From Myxococcales bacterium (GTDB lineage: Bacteria; Myxococcota_A; Bradymonadia; Bradymonadales; Bradymonadaceae), in contig SKMT01000686.1 of the NCBI GenBank assembly GCA_007120915.1, positions 1-7,071 of the forward strand: a stretch of 7,071 nucleotides of DNA, in the 5' to 3' direction. Of this stretch, positions 1-5,160 are shown piece by piece; position 1 is the stretch's first letter; every line of letters starts with the position of its first letter. The position numbers and the translations under genes are program-made. A model generated the notes under the pieces. That model worked only from the letters and a program-made list of their open reading frames with translations, searched no databases and was not told where the DNA came from.

Positions 1-395
1 CCATCCACATCCTCCGGGTGGTCAAACCGGAAGTTGACGTGGAGGCGGAGGAACAGCGGTTGATCGGCTCAGCAATGGAAATCGTCGACCAGGTCGTGGA
101 GAAAGGCGACGTCGACGTGCTCTACCACGTACAGCGCGCCGACCGGGTCACCGACGGCATCCGCGCCCAGGTCACCGCCGGCGCCCCGGACCTGGTGATC
201 ATCGGCGCGTCGCGCGAGTGGAAGATGCGCAACGTACTCTTCGGGGCCATCCCCGACGTCATCGCCGACCAGGCCCCCTGCTCGGTACTGATGGTGCGCC
301 GTTATCTTCCCCAGCACTGGTCGTTCAAAGCCACCGAGCGACTCAAGAAGATTCGCGAAGACGCCGGGCTGACCACCTCTCCCGAAGAAGAGTGA
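1..395 (+). CDS. Universal stress protein (UspA) domain protein, C-terminal part (5' end outside window)
   Basis: The reading frame is open from base 3 to the TGA at 393-395, and the residues before the first possible start codon (IHILRV) already read as a Usp beta strand, so the gene begins to the left of the window. The segment DLVIIGASREW followed by VLFGAIPD and APCSVLMVRR is the typical end of a UspA fold (last beta-alpha-beta unit). In ATP-binding Usp proteins this region carries G-x2-G-x9-G-(S/T). Here it reads G-x2-R-x9-G-A, so the second glycine and the Ser/Thr are replaced and nucleotide binding is doubtful. A charged tail of about 25 residues follows the domain. From memory, this GAIPD/APCSVLMVRR style is common in Usp domains fused behind amino-acid permeases or other transporters; whether a transporter precedes it here cannot be seen. 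A DUF2254 membrane gene follows 51 bp downstream on the same strand. Confidence 0.85.
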   Translation, partial: IHILRVVKPEVDVEAEEQRLIGSAMEIVDQVVEKGDVDVLYHVQRADRVTDGIRAQVTAGAPDLVIIGASREWKMRNVLFGAIPDVIADQAPCSVLMVRRYLPQHWSFKATERLKKIREDAGLTTSPEEE

Positions 396-415
396 CACCG
401 CCGGGGTTGGTGTCA
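393..415 (+). other. Perfect 7-bp inverted repeat overlapping the Usp stop codon
   Basis: TGACACC (393-399) and GGTGTCA (409-415) are exact reverse complements around a 9-nt loop, and the left arm contains the TGA stop codon. No T-run follows, so it is not a standard intrinsic terminator. It may slow or partly terminate transcription between the Usp gene and DUF2254, protect the 3' end, or be chance. A competing pairing of TGGTG (408-412) with CACCA (419-423) is also possible. Confidence 0.35.
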
Positions 416-446
416 GTGCACCAGCACGGCGTTTAGCTTTCGCTTT

Positions 447-1796
447 ATGGGGGACGACACTTCCACACTGTTGTTTCGAATCCGCGAGAGCATGTGGCTG
501 GTGCCGGCACTGCTGGTGCTGGCGGCCATCTTGCTTGCACCGGTGATGGTGCATCTCGACGAGTTGTACGGCGACGCCGCCGAACAGTGGCTGCCCTTCG
601 TGTTCGGCGGCGGCTCCGACGCAGCACGCGACATGTTGACCACTGTCGCCACGGCGATGGCCTCCGTCATCGGTATCGCCTTCTCTATCATCATCGTCGT
701 ACTCCAGCTTGCGGCCTCCCAGTTTTCGCCCCGGGTGATCACCACCTTCCGGCGCGACCGCGGCCAGCAGATGGTGCTGGGGATGTACCTGGCGACCTTC
801 GTGTACTCCCTTCTGGTGCTGCGGCGGGTTCGCGCCTCCAACGAAGCCGAACAGGCCTTCGTGCCGGGGCTGGCGATGCTGGTGGCGCTGATTCTGTCGC
901 TGGTCTGTCTGGGGCTGCTGTTGTACTTCGTGCAGCACGTCTCCCAGCAGCTTCGCGTCTCCGACATCACCACCCGCATCCGCGGTGATCTAAGCGACGT
1001 CAGCGAAACGCTGTACCCCGCCGACATCGGCGAGCCCTACGATGCTGAAACACCGGACGAAGAGCTGATCGCCCATATCGAAGAGTCCGCCGCCGACACC
1101 ATCGTCATTCGCGCTCCCAAAGGCGGATATCTGCAAAACATTCACGAAGACCGCCTCGCCGAGCACTGCGGCGATGGTGTGGAAGCTATTCGCGTCGAAC
1201 GCGGCTTCGGTGCCTTTGTGTTCGAGCGCGAAGTGGTGGCCACCCTCTTTGTGTCCCGCTCGCACGTTTCGCTCGACGAATCGGACCTCAGTTCCATCGG
1301 CGACGACGCCTTCTCCGTCGGTTCCAGCCCCTCGCTTCGCTCCAACTCTCAGCTTGCGGTCCAGCAGTTGGTCGACGTGGCATTGAGGGCACTCTCCACC
1401 GGCGTCAACGACCCCTCCACCGCCCGTCAGGTGCTCGAAGAGCTGAGCGACTGGCTGGCGCTGACCGCCCACCGCGACTTCCCCTCTCGGGTGCGATTCG
1501 TCGACGACTGTATCCTCATCCTCCCCCAGACCGGCTTCGACGACTACGTCCATCAGGTCTTCGCCCAGATTCGCCAGGCCACCGCCGTCGGCGCCAACCT
1601 GTTGCACACCATCGCCGAGCAGCTCGAAAAGCTCGTCAACACCGCCCCTCCTCCCGACAGATTGCGTCCCTTCCGCGATCAGTTGCAGGCGCTGAAGCAA
1701 GAAACCGACAAGATCACCAACCCCATCGAGCGAGACCGGCTCGTCGAACGCGTCGATCTTCTGCTCGACGATCTCGACACCATGATCGGCGACTAA
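447..1796 (+). CDS. DUF2254 family integral membrane protein
   Basis: A 449-residue protein matching DUF2254 in length and layout. Hydrophobic segments lie at about residues 17-36, 64-90, 107-126 and 138-165, followed by a soluble, probably cytoplasmic, C-terminal half. Family hallmarks include the stretch after the second helix (VVLQLAASQFSPRVITTF, residues 84-101), the third-helix region GMYLATFVYSLLVLR (112-126) and a late motif ALRALSTGVNDPSTA (312-326), which corresponds to the ALSPGINDP-type signature of the family. The C-terminus (about 382-446) is predicted helical and charged. The molecular function of DUF2254 is not established. The ATG at 447 has no clear Shine-Dalgarno sequence. 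An in-frame ATG at 492 would remove the basic RIRES segment that normally precedes helix 1, so the longer start is preferred. The gene may be co-transcribed with the Usp gene 51 bp upstream and converges on DUF421. Confidence 0.93.
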   Translation: MGDDTSTLLFRIRESMWLVPALLVLAAILLAPVMVHLDELYGDAAEQWLPFVFGGGSDAARDMLTTVATAMASVIGIAFSIIIVVLQLAASQFSPRVITTFRRDRGQQMVLGMYLATFVYSLLVLRRVRASNEAEQAFVPGLAMLVALILSLVCLGLLLYFVQHVSQQLRVSDITTRIRGDLSDVSETLYPADIGEPYDAETPDEELIAHIEESAADTIVIRAPKGGYLQNIHEDRLAEHCGDGVEAIRVERGFGAFVFEREVVATLFVSRSHVSLDESDLSSIGDDAFSVGSSPSLRSNSQLAVQQLVDVALRALSTGVNDPSTARQVLEELSDWLALTAHRDFPSRVRFVDDCILILPQTGFDDYVHQVFAQIRQATAVGANLLHTIAEQLEKLVNTAPPPDRLRPFRDQLQALKQETDKITNPIERDRLVERVDLLLDDLDTMIGD

Positions 1797-1801
1797 ACGT
1801 C

Positions 1802-2326
1802 TTAGACATCGACGCCATCGACGTTCGCCAACACCTGCGGTGGCGACGACGCACTGTTGTCTTCGGCCGGCAAGATGCTCAGATCGGCGTTGGTCTCCAG
1901 AACCACCGCTTTGACCTCGTCGAGCGAGTCGTAGCCTCCGGCGCGCACCGCCGCGGCGACCTCCTCTCGGGTAAACCGCTCCCGGCGCATCGCCCCTTCG
2001 TCGAACTCCCCGTCGTAGTACAACAGCCTCGGCGTCGCTTTGACCATCGTCTGAAATCCCGTCCAGCGCGCCGCCGCCCAGGCCACCAGATACTGCAGCA
2101 ACACCAGCCCCGAGATCCCGACCAGCCCCTCTACCAGCACCACCTCCTCGACCAGAATCACCGTCGAGACCATCGACCCCAGAGCCACCGTCACCACCCA
2201 GTCGAAGCTGTTCATCTTCGAGGTCGTCCGCTTGCCTGTAAACCGCAGCAGGCCCACCAAAAACGCGTACACCAGCGCCGTCATCACCAGAATTTCGCCG
2301 ATCCTCTCCCAGTTCTCCATCAGCAT
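1802..2326 (-). CDS. DUF421/YetF-like membrane protein
   Basis: A 174-residue protein with three predicted membrane helices (about 11-28, 43-61 and 63-86) and a small soluble domain (about 95-153). The strongest evidence is the motif FTGKRTTSKMNSFDWVVTVA (residues 29-48), which closely follows the R-x-x-GKR-x-x-x-x-x-x-FD-x-VV-x-VALG signature of the DUF421/YetF family. The C-terminal part has the expected LLYYDGEF, AMRRERFTREEV and SLDEVKAVVLETN elements. The family is widespread and poorly characterised. B. subtilis YetF (a DUF421 protein) is a membrane protein of uncertain function, so no reaction is assigned. The ATG at 2326 has a strong G-rich ribosome site (GGGGGG, 2335-2340) 8 nt upstream; a second ATG two codons later fits that spacing less well. 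The last about 20 residues are low-complexity. The stop lies 5 bp from the DUF2254 stop on the opposite strand. Confidence 0.92.
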   Translation of the reverse strand: MLMENWERIGEILVMTALVYAFLVGLLRFTGKRTTSKMNSFDWVVTVALGSMVSTVILVEEVVLVEGLVGISGLVLLQYLVAWAAARWTGFQTMVKATPRLLYYDGEFDEGAMRRERFTREEVAAAVRAGGYDSLDEVKAVVLETNADLSILPAEDNSASSPPQVLANVDGVDV

Positions 2327-2440
2327 CGGCCAATCCCCCCTTCACGGATGTAAGCCTATTGCCGGCCCAACACGCTACGCACTAATTGTGCGAACCGACT
2401 CCCCAACACCAACTTTCCCCCGAGCCCGATACCTGCACCC
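2327..2440. promoter_or_regulatory. Intergenic gap with palindrome CGCAC-N5-GTGCG and a weak promoter candidate for DUF421
   Basis: This 114-bp gap separates the short-linker lipoprotein from DUF421, both on the minus strand. A 5-bp perfect inverted repeat (2378-2382 and 2388-2392, loop of 5) sits about 52 bp upstream of the DUF421 start. On the minus strand a TTGGTG/CACAAT pair spaced 16 bp can be drawn with its -10 inside this palindrome, but the match is poor. No hairpin followed by a T-run is visible, so a terminator for the upstream gene is not evident. The gap suggests DUF421 has its own promoter, but the sequence does not prove it. Confidence 0.25.
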
Positions 2441-3496
2441 TTACGGACTTCCCAGCCTCAACAATGTGTTGTTCGGCCCGTAGGCATACGCCAGATCCTG
2501 GTGCACAAACTCCACCCCTCGAAGATTGCATCCATGTCCGCAGGCGCCGTCGGCAAAGTCCATCATCCGCCAGCTATCTCCACCGTCCTCGGACTGAAAC
2601 ACGAACACGTCGTCGGCCGTGCTGGTACTTCCCACCGCCAGCAACCGGTCGCCATAGCCGTCGATGTCATAGAAATGCCGTATATCTTCGTGCACCCCGT
2701 CGACCTGCTGCCAACTCTCCATGCCGTCGCGGGTGTAGTACATCTGCCGGTTCGCACCGACCGCCCAGATCTCGGATTCGTCGACAACGTGTATCCCTTC
2801 CAGCGGCCCACCTTCGAAGTCATGAGCTTGATCGACCAGCTCGATAATCTCCCAGCTTTCGGCACGGTTTTCGGAGTACAAAATTCGTGCTCCCCCTTCG
2901 TCACCGGTAAACGCCGTGCCGGCGGCCAGGAACACCCGGTCACCGTCGACGTCTTTGCCATTGGTGCCACTTAGCACTTCGCGCTGCATCTCGGTCTGCT
3001 CGAAGTTCTCACCACCGTCTTCGGTGCGATGCAACCGATCGCTGGTCTCCGTGGTCGCAAGTCCGACCTGGTCATCCCAGAAATAGACGTGATTGATGGT
3101 GTCGCCCTGTTCAAAGCCGTCGGCCTGCGGCTGGAAGGTCTCCCCGTCGTCGCTGTACCACAACTGGCGCTGGTCGCTTCCTCCCAGCCACACCCGCTGG
3201 CCCTGCGCATCGGGGCGCACCGCATAGGCATTGTACTCCGAATGTACCTGCTCCCAGCTCTGCCCGGCATCATCGGTGTACCACACACCTCGGTCACCGA
3301 CCCCGGTAGCCCCCTCCGTAGCCATCCATCCCTCATTCTCATCCTCGAAATGCATCGATTTGATGACGATATTCTCCATCGGCGGGTCGGCATTGACCCA
3401 ACCGCTCTCCCCGGTGTCCTCCACACACCCGGCGGCCACTGCCACTCCCATCACCGCCACCACCACACCAATCGCCATCTTCCGTCCAACACTCAT
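2441..3496 (-). CDS. BNR/Asp-box beta-propeller lipoprotein (short-linker paralogue)
   Basis: A 351-residue predicted lipoprotein. MSVGRKMA is followed by a hydrophobic segment and the lipobox AAGC, with lipidated Cys24. Residue +2 is Val, so there is no Asp inner-membrane retention signal as defined for E. coli. After a short linker (about 25-40) the chain is a beta-propeller with Asp-box-like turns at about residues 73-82 (YTDDAGQSWE), 114-123, 157-166 (RTEDGGENFE), 207-216, 254-263 (YTRDGMESWQ) and 301-310 (QSEDGGDSWR). This resembles the YCF48, sortilin and BNR families; the ligand or partner is unknown. C319 and C323 (CGHGC) are a likely disulfide shared with the paralogue upstream. The start is chosen because AAAGGTGA (3501-3508) ends 4 nt before this ATG and because the signal peptide then has normal length. 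The frame stays open to a GTG at 3643, but only through a tandem repeat, so that extension is rejected. The in-frame ATG at 3511 lacks its own ribosome site. Confidence 0.87.
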   Translation of the reverse strand: MSVGRKMAIGVVVAVMGVAVAAGCVEDTGESGWVNADPPMENIVIKSMHFEDENEGWMATEGATGVGDRGVWYTDDAGQSWEQVHSEYNAYAVRPDAQGQRVWLGGSDQRQLWYSDDGETFQPQADGFEQGDTINHVYFWDDQVGLATTETSDRLHRTEDGGENFEQTEMQREVLSGTNGKDVDGDRVFLAAGTAFTGDEGGARILYSENRAESWEIIELVDQAHDFEGGPLEGIHVVDESEIWAVGANRQMYYTRDGMESWQQVDGVHEDIRHFYDIDGYGDRLLAVGSTSTADDVFVFQSEDGGDSWRMMDFADGACGHGCNLRGVEFVHQDLAYAYGPNNTLLRLGSP

Positions 3497-3531
3497 CACT
3501 TCACCTTTCATGTTCGCTAATACTCCCATCT

Positions 3532-3650
3532 CCACCACCGACCACCCAACACCCACCACCCACCACCCAACACCCACCACCGACCACCTAACACCCACCA
3601 CCGACCACCTAACACCCACCACCGACCACCTAACACCCACCACCTAACAC
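3532..3650 (-). repeat. Heptamer-based 21-bp minisatellite, 17 heptamers
   Basis: The array fills most of the 165-bp gap between the two paralogous lipoprotein genes. Read on the minus strand, five 21-bp units (3532-3636) are each made of three heptamers of the form GTG-(G/T)-T-N-G. The first heptamer is GTGTTAG or GTGTTGG, the middle GTGGTCG or GTGGTGG, and the last GTGGTGG. The three units at 3574-3636 are identical. The two proximal units (3532-3573) carry base changes. The distal 14-bp remnant (3637-3650) lacks exactly the middle heptamer. Total length is 119 bp, which is 17 x 7. The plus strand is almost free of G. Because 21 is a multiple of 3 the array stays open in the frame of the downstream gene and would encode a repeated VGVRWSV peptide, but the signal peptide and ribosome site show it is leader DNA. 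Confidence 0.92.
3545..3575 (-). promoter_or_regulatory. Canonical G-quadruplex motif in the leader of the short-linker lipoprotein gene
   Basis: On the minus strand, five GGG runs (complements of CCC at 3545-3547, 3552-3554, 3559-3561, 3566-3568 and 3573-3575) are separated by four 4-nt loops, meeting the G3+N1-7 rule with one run to spare. The motif lies about 50-80 nt upstream of the start codon at 3496 on the coding strand, so it could fold in DNA or, if transcribed, in the 5' leader RNA. It exists because the two proximal units have TTGG where the others have TTAG. Folding and a regulatory role are inference. Confidence 0.5.
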
Positions 3651-3661
3651 CTGTCCCACCC

Positions 3662-4816
3662 TCACCAACCGTGAAACTTGATCAGCGTGTTGCCGTAACC
3701 GTAGGCGAACGCCAGCTCGTCGTTGACGTACTCAATCCCGTTGATCTCACAGCCGCTGCCACAGGAGGTGTCCTCGAAGGTCATCTCCCAACTGTCCCCA
3801 CCGTCGGTGGACTCCCAGATAAAGATCCCGTCTTCGTGGTTGCCTCCGGCCACAATGTGATCGCCATTGCCGTCGATGCCATCGAACCCGGAGATCTCAT
3901 TGGGCACCCCCTCGATCTGATTCCAGCTCTCCATGCCGTCGTCGGTGTAGTACAACTGGCGGTTTCTGCCTCCCGCCCAGATCTCGTCGTCGCTGACCAC
4001 ATGCACATCCCGGATCGAGCCGCCCTCGTAGTGATGGGCGTCGTCCTCGAATTCAATCATCTCCCAGTTCTCGCCCCGATCTTCGGAGTACAGGATCACC
4101 CCGCCGGTGTTGTCCTGGGTAAAGTCTGCCCCCGTGGTCACCCACGCCCGGTCGCCGTCGACGGTAATGGAGTTCATCCCGTTGACGTAGTCGTCTTCGA
4201 AGGCGATCTCCTCGAAGGTCTCGCCGCCATCTTCGGTGCGGTGGATGCGCTCTCCGGTCTGGCTTCCCAGAATGCCGGTGTCCCGGTCCCAGAAATACAA
4301 GTGACCGATCCAGTCCTGCTGGTTCAGTCCGTCGTCGGTGGGCTGGAAGTCGTGGCCGTCTTCGCTCACCCACAGCTCGCGGCTGTCGCTGCCGCCCATC
4401 CACACTCGTTCGCCCAACGCGTCGTAGCCGACGGCGTAGGCGTCGAAATCCTCGCGACGAAACTCCCAGTTGTCCCCACCGTTGTCCGTGTACCAGGCGC
4501 CACGATCGGCTACCAGGGGGTCGCCGTCGGTGGCCATCCAGCCACGGTCATCGTCGAAAAACTCGATGCTGTTAATGTGGGCCTCGGTGGCGGGAGCGGC
4601 CACCCACTCCCAGCCCTCTACCCCCGCCTGTGAGCCGTTGTTTGTGGCATCGTTGTTGTTCGTCGTGCTGTCGTTGTTGTCATTGTTGATCGTCGTCGTT
4701 TCGTTGTTCCCGGCATCGTCGTCCTCTCCGTCACCGAAGTCGAACTCTCCGCACCCACCCAGCGCAACCGCCGCGACCACCAACATACATCCCAATATCT
4801 CGAATCGTGCTCTCAT
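3662..4816 (-). CDS. BNR/Asp-box beta-propeller lipoprotein (long Asn/Thr/Asp linker paralogue)
   Basis: A 384-residue predicted lipoprotein. MRARFEI is followed by a hydrophobic stretch and the lipobox LGGC with lipidated Cys22; Gly at +2 is compatible with outer-membrane delivery. Residues 23-36 are acidic, and 37-60 are an almost pure Asn/Thr/Asp linker, as in many surface lipoproteins that need a flexible tether. The propeller follows, with Asp-box-like turns at about 109-118 (YTDNGGDNWE), 150-159, 193-202 (RTEDGGETFE), 243-252 (YSEDRGENWE), 290-299 (YTDDGMESWN) and 335-344 (ESTDGGDSWE). C352 and C356 (CGSGC) match the pair in the paralogue downstream. By eye about half of the propeller residues are identical between the two, including HRTEDGGE, GMESW and YFWD, pointing to tandem duplication. 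GGAG (4824-4827) lies 7 nt before the ATG. A candidate promoter lies about 60 bp upstream. The partner and function are unknown. The gene ends 11 bp before the heptamer array. Confidence 0.89.
   Translation of the reverse strand: MRARFEILGCMLVVAAVALGGCGEFDFGDGEDDDAGNNETTTINNDNNDSTTNNNDATNNGSQAGVEGWEWVAAPATEAHINSIEFFDDDRGWMATDGDPLVADRGAWYTDNGGDNWEFRREDFDAYAVGYDALGERVWMGGSDSRELWVSEDGHDFQPTDDGLNQQDWIGHLYFWDRDTGILGSQTGERIHRTEDGGETFEEIAFEDDYVNGMNSITVDGDRAWVTTGADFTQDNTGGVILYSEDRGENWEMIEFEDDAHHYEGGSIRDVHVVSDDEIWAGGRNRQLYYTDDGMESWNQIEGVPNEISGFDGIDGNGDHIVAGGNHEDGIFIWESTDGGDSWEMTFEDTSCGSGCEINGIEYVNDELAFAYGYGNTLIKFHGW
4637..4708 (-). repeat. Trinucleotide-rich tract encoding the Asn/Thr/Asp linker
   Basis: This stretch codes for linker residues 37-60 and consists mainly of AAC, GAC and ACC-type triplets (GTT and GTC on the plus strand), with runs such as three consecutive AAC codons. 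It is a low-complexity coding tract rather than a perfect microsatellite. Gain or loss of triplets would change tether length without shifting frame. The paralogue downstream lacks the tract. Confidence 0.55.
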
Positions 4817-4882
4817 CCGTCATCTCCGTGGCTGATGTTCGACCAGTGGCGTTTATCTGCTGTGTCTTCGCTGTGCTGCGCA

Positions 4883-4911
4883 GTAATAGAGGGCTCGCCG
4901 TCACCACGCAA
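4883..4911 (-). promoter_or_regulatory. Candidate sigma-70 promoter for the long-linker lipoprotein, with flanking palindromes
   Basis: On the minus strand TTGCGT (4906-4911) and TATTAC (4883-4888) are separated by exactly 17 bp. The expected transcription start is about 60 nt upstream of the ATG at 4816. The palindrome AAGTG-AA-CACTT (4910-4921) overlaps the upstream edge of the -35 element, and the 8-bp palindrome CTGCGCAG (4876-4883) touches the -10. This placement would suit an operator. The element matches are partial and no regulator is identified. Confidence 0.35.
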
Positions 4912-4942
4912 GTGAACACTTACTAACTTGTTGTCCTGTTAA

Positions 4943-5101
4943 GATATCCTCTCCTTCTCCCTGGCGCCTGCCACCTGTGGGGAGCATGAAACTCCCGATG
5001 ATACCGACACCACCGACGCCGCGAGCGCCGAAACCGATGATGGGTACGAGGCCCGATTGCCAGCCGTTTCTTGCGTACATCCCTGCGATACACCATCCTG
5101 A
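4943..5101 (+). pseudogene. Possible remnant of a lipoprotein N-terminus (no start codon)
   Basis: Between a TAA (4940-4942) and a TGA (5099-5101) one frame is open for 52 codons. It reads ILSFSLAPATC, then a GEHETPDDTDTTDAAS-type acidic/Thr linker, then a short tail with C-V-H-P-C. This resembles a lipid-anchor region followed by the flexible linker of a surface lipoprotein. There is no ATG or GTG ahead of the hydrophobic part, that part is too short for a signal peptide, and no body domain follows. It is either a decayed duplicate of a lipoprotein gene or chance. Confidence 0.25.
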
Positions 5102-5160
5102 CTGCCCAGCAGTACCCCGGCGAAGCCGGTATCGTCGTCCCCACCGCCAGGATTTTTCTC

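Larger units (their letters stand above)
4817..5160. other. Divergent intergenic region between two lipoprotein genes (344 bp)
   Basis: The region separates the minus-strand propeller lipoprotein (start 4816) from the plus-strand RCC1 lipoprotein (start 5161). The left part (4817-4942) is less GC-rich than the rest and holds the candidate minus-strand promoter and small palindromes. The right part (4943-5101) is an open stretch resembling a decayed lipoprotein segment. No convincing plus-strand sigma-70 promoter was found for the RCC1 gene. A TTGCGT at 5071-5076 has only CATCCT at the proper distance (5094-5099). A GGGAG/CTCCC inverted repeat (4980-4984 and 4992-4996) is also present. Confidence 0.6.

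Noticed and set aside
69..1027. Long minus-strand frames opposite the Usp and DUF2254 genes
   Set aside because: They are compositional shadows of GC-rich genes: His/Gln/Arg-rich or Ser/Thr/Arg-rich translations with no domain, opposite clearly recognised proteins.
990..2345. A 451-residue minus-strand frame spanning DUF2254 and DUF421
   Set aside because: The translation is Gly/Arg/Asp-rich low complexity, antisense to one good gene and out of frame with another.
2341..2400. Intrinsic terminator after the short-linker lipoprotein
   Set aside because: The CGCAC/GTGCG hairpin is short and is not followed by a T-run on the minus strand.
3497..3643. N-terminal extension of the short-linker lipoprotein through the repeat (VGVRWSV peptide repeats) starting at a GTG
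   Set aside because: The extension would place a repeat peptide before an intact signal peptide with lipobox, and a good ribosome site sits 4 nt before the ATG at 3496. The frame is open only because the unit length is a multiple of three.
3532..3650. CRISPR array
   Set aside because: Units are directly adjacent with no unique spacers, and the period is 21 bp made of heptamers.
3671..4633. A 320-residue plus-strand frame antisense to the long-linker lipoprotein
   Set aside because: The Val/Ala/Pro-rich translation mirrors the antisense codons of an acidic propeller and shows no start site or domain.
5071..5099. Sigma-70 promoter for the RCC1 gene (TTGCGT, 17 bp, CATCCT)
   Set aside because: The -10 matches only three of six consensus positions; kept as a note within the intergenic entry.
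5071..5160. N-terminal extension of the RCC1 lipoprotein to a TTG at 5071
   Set aside because: It would bury the signal peptide behind 30 residues. The ATG at 5161 has AGGA 8 nt upstream and begins a normal lipoprotein signal peptide.
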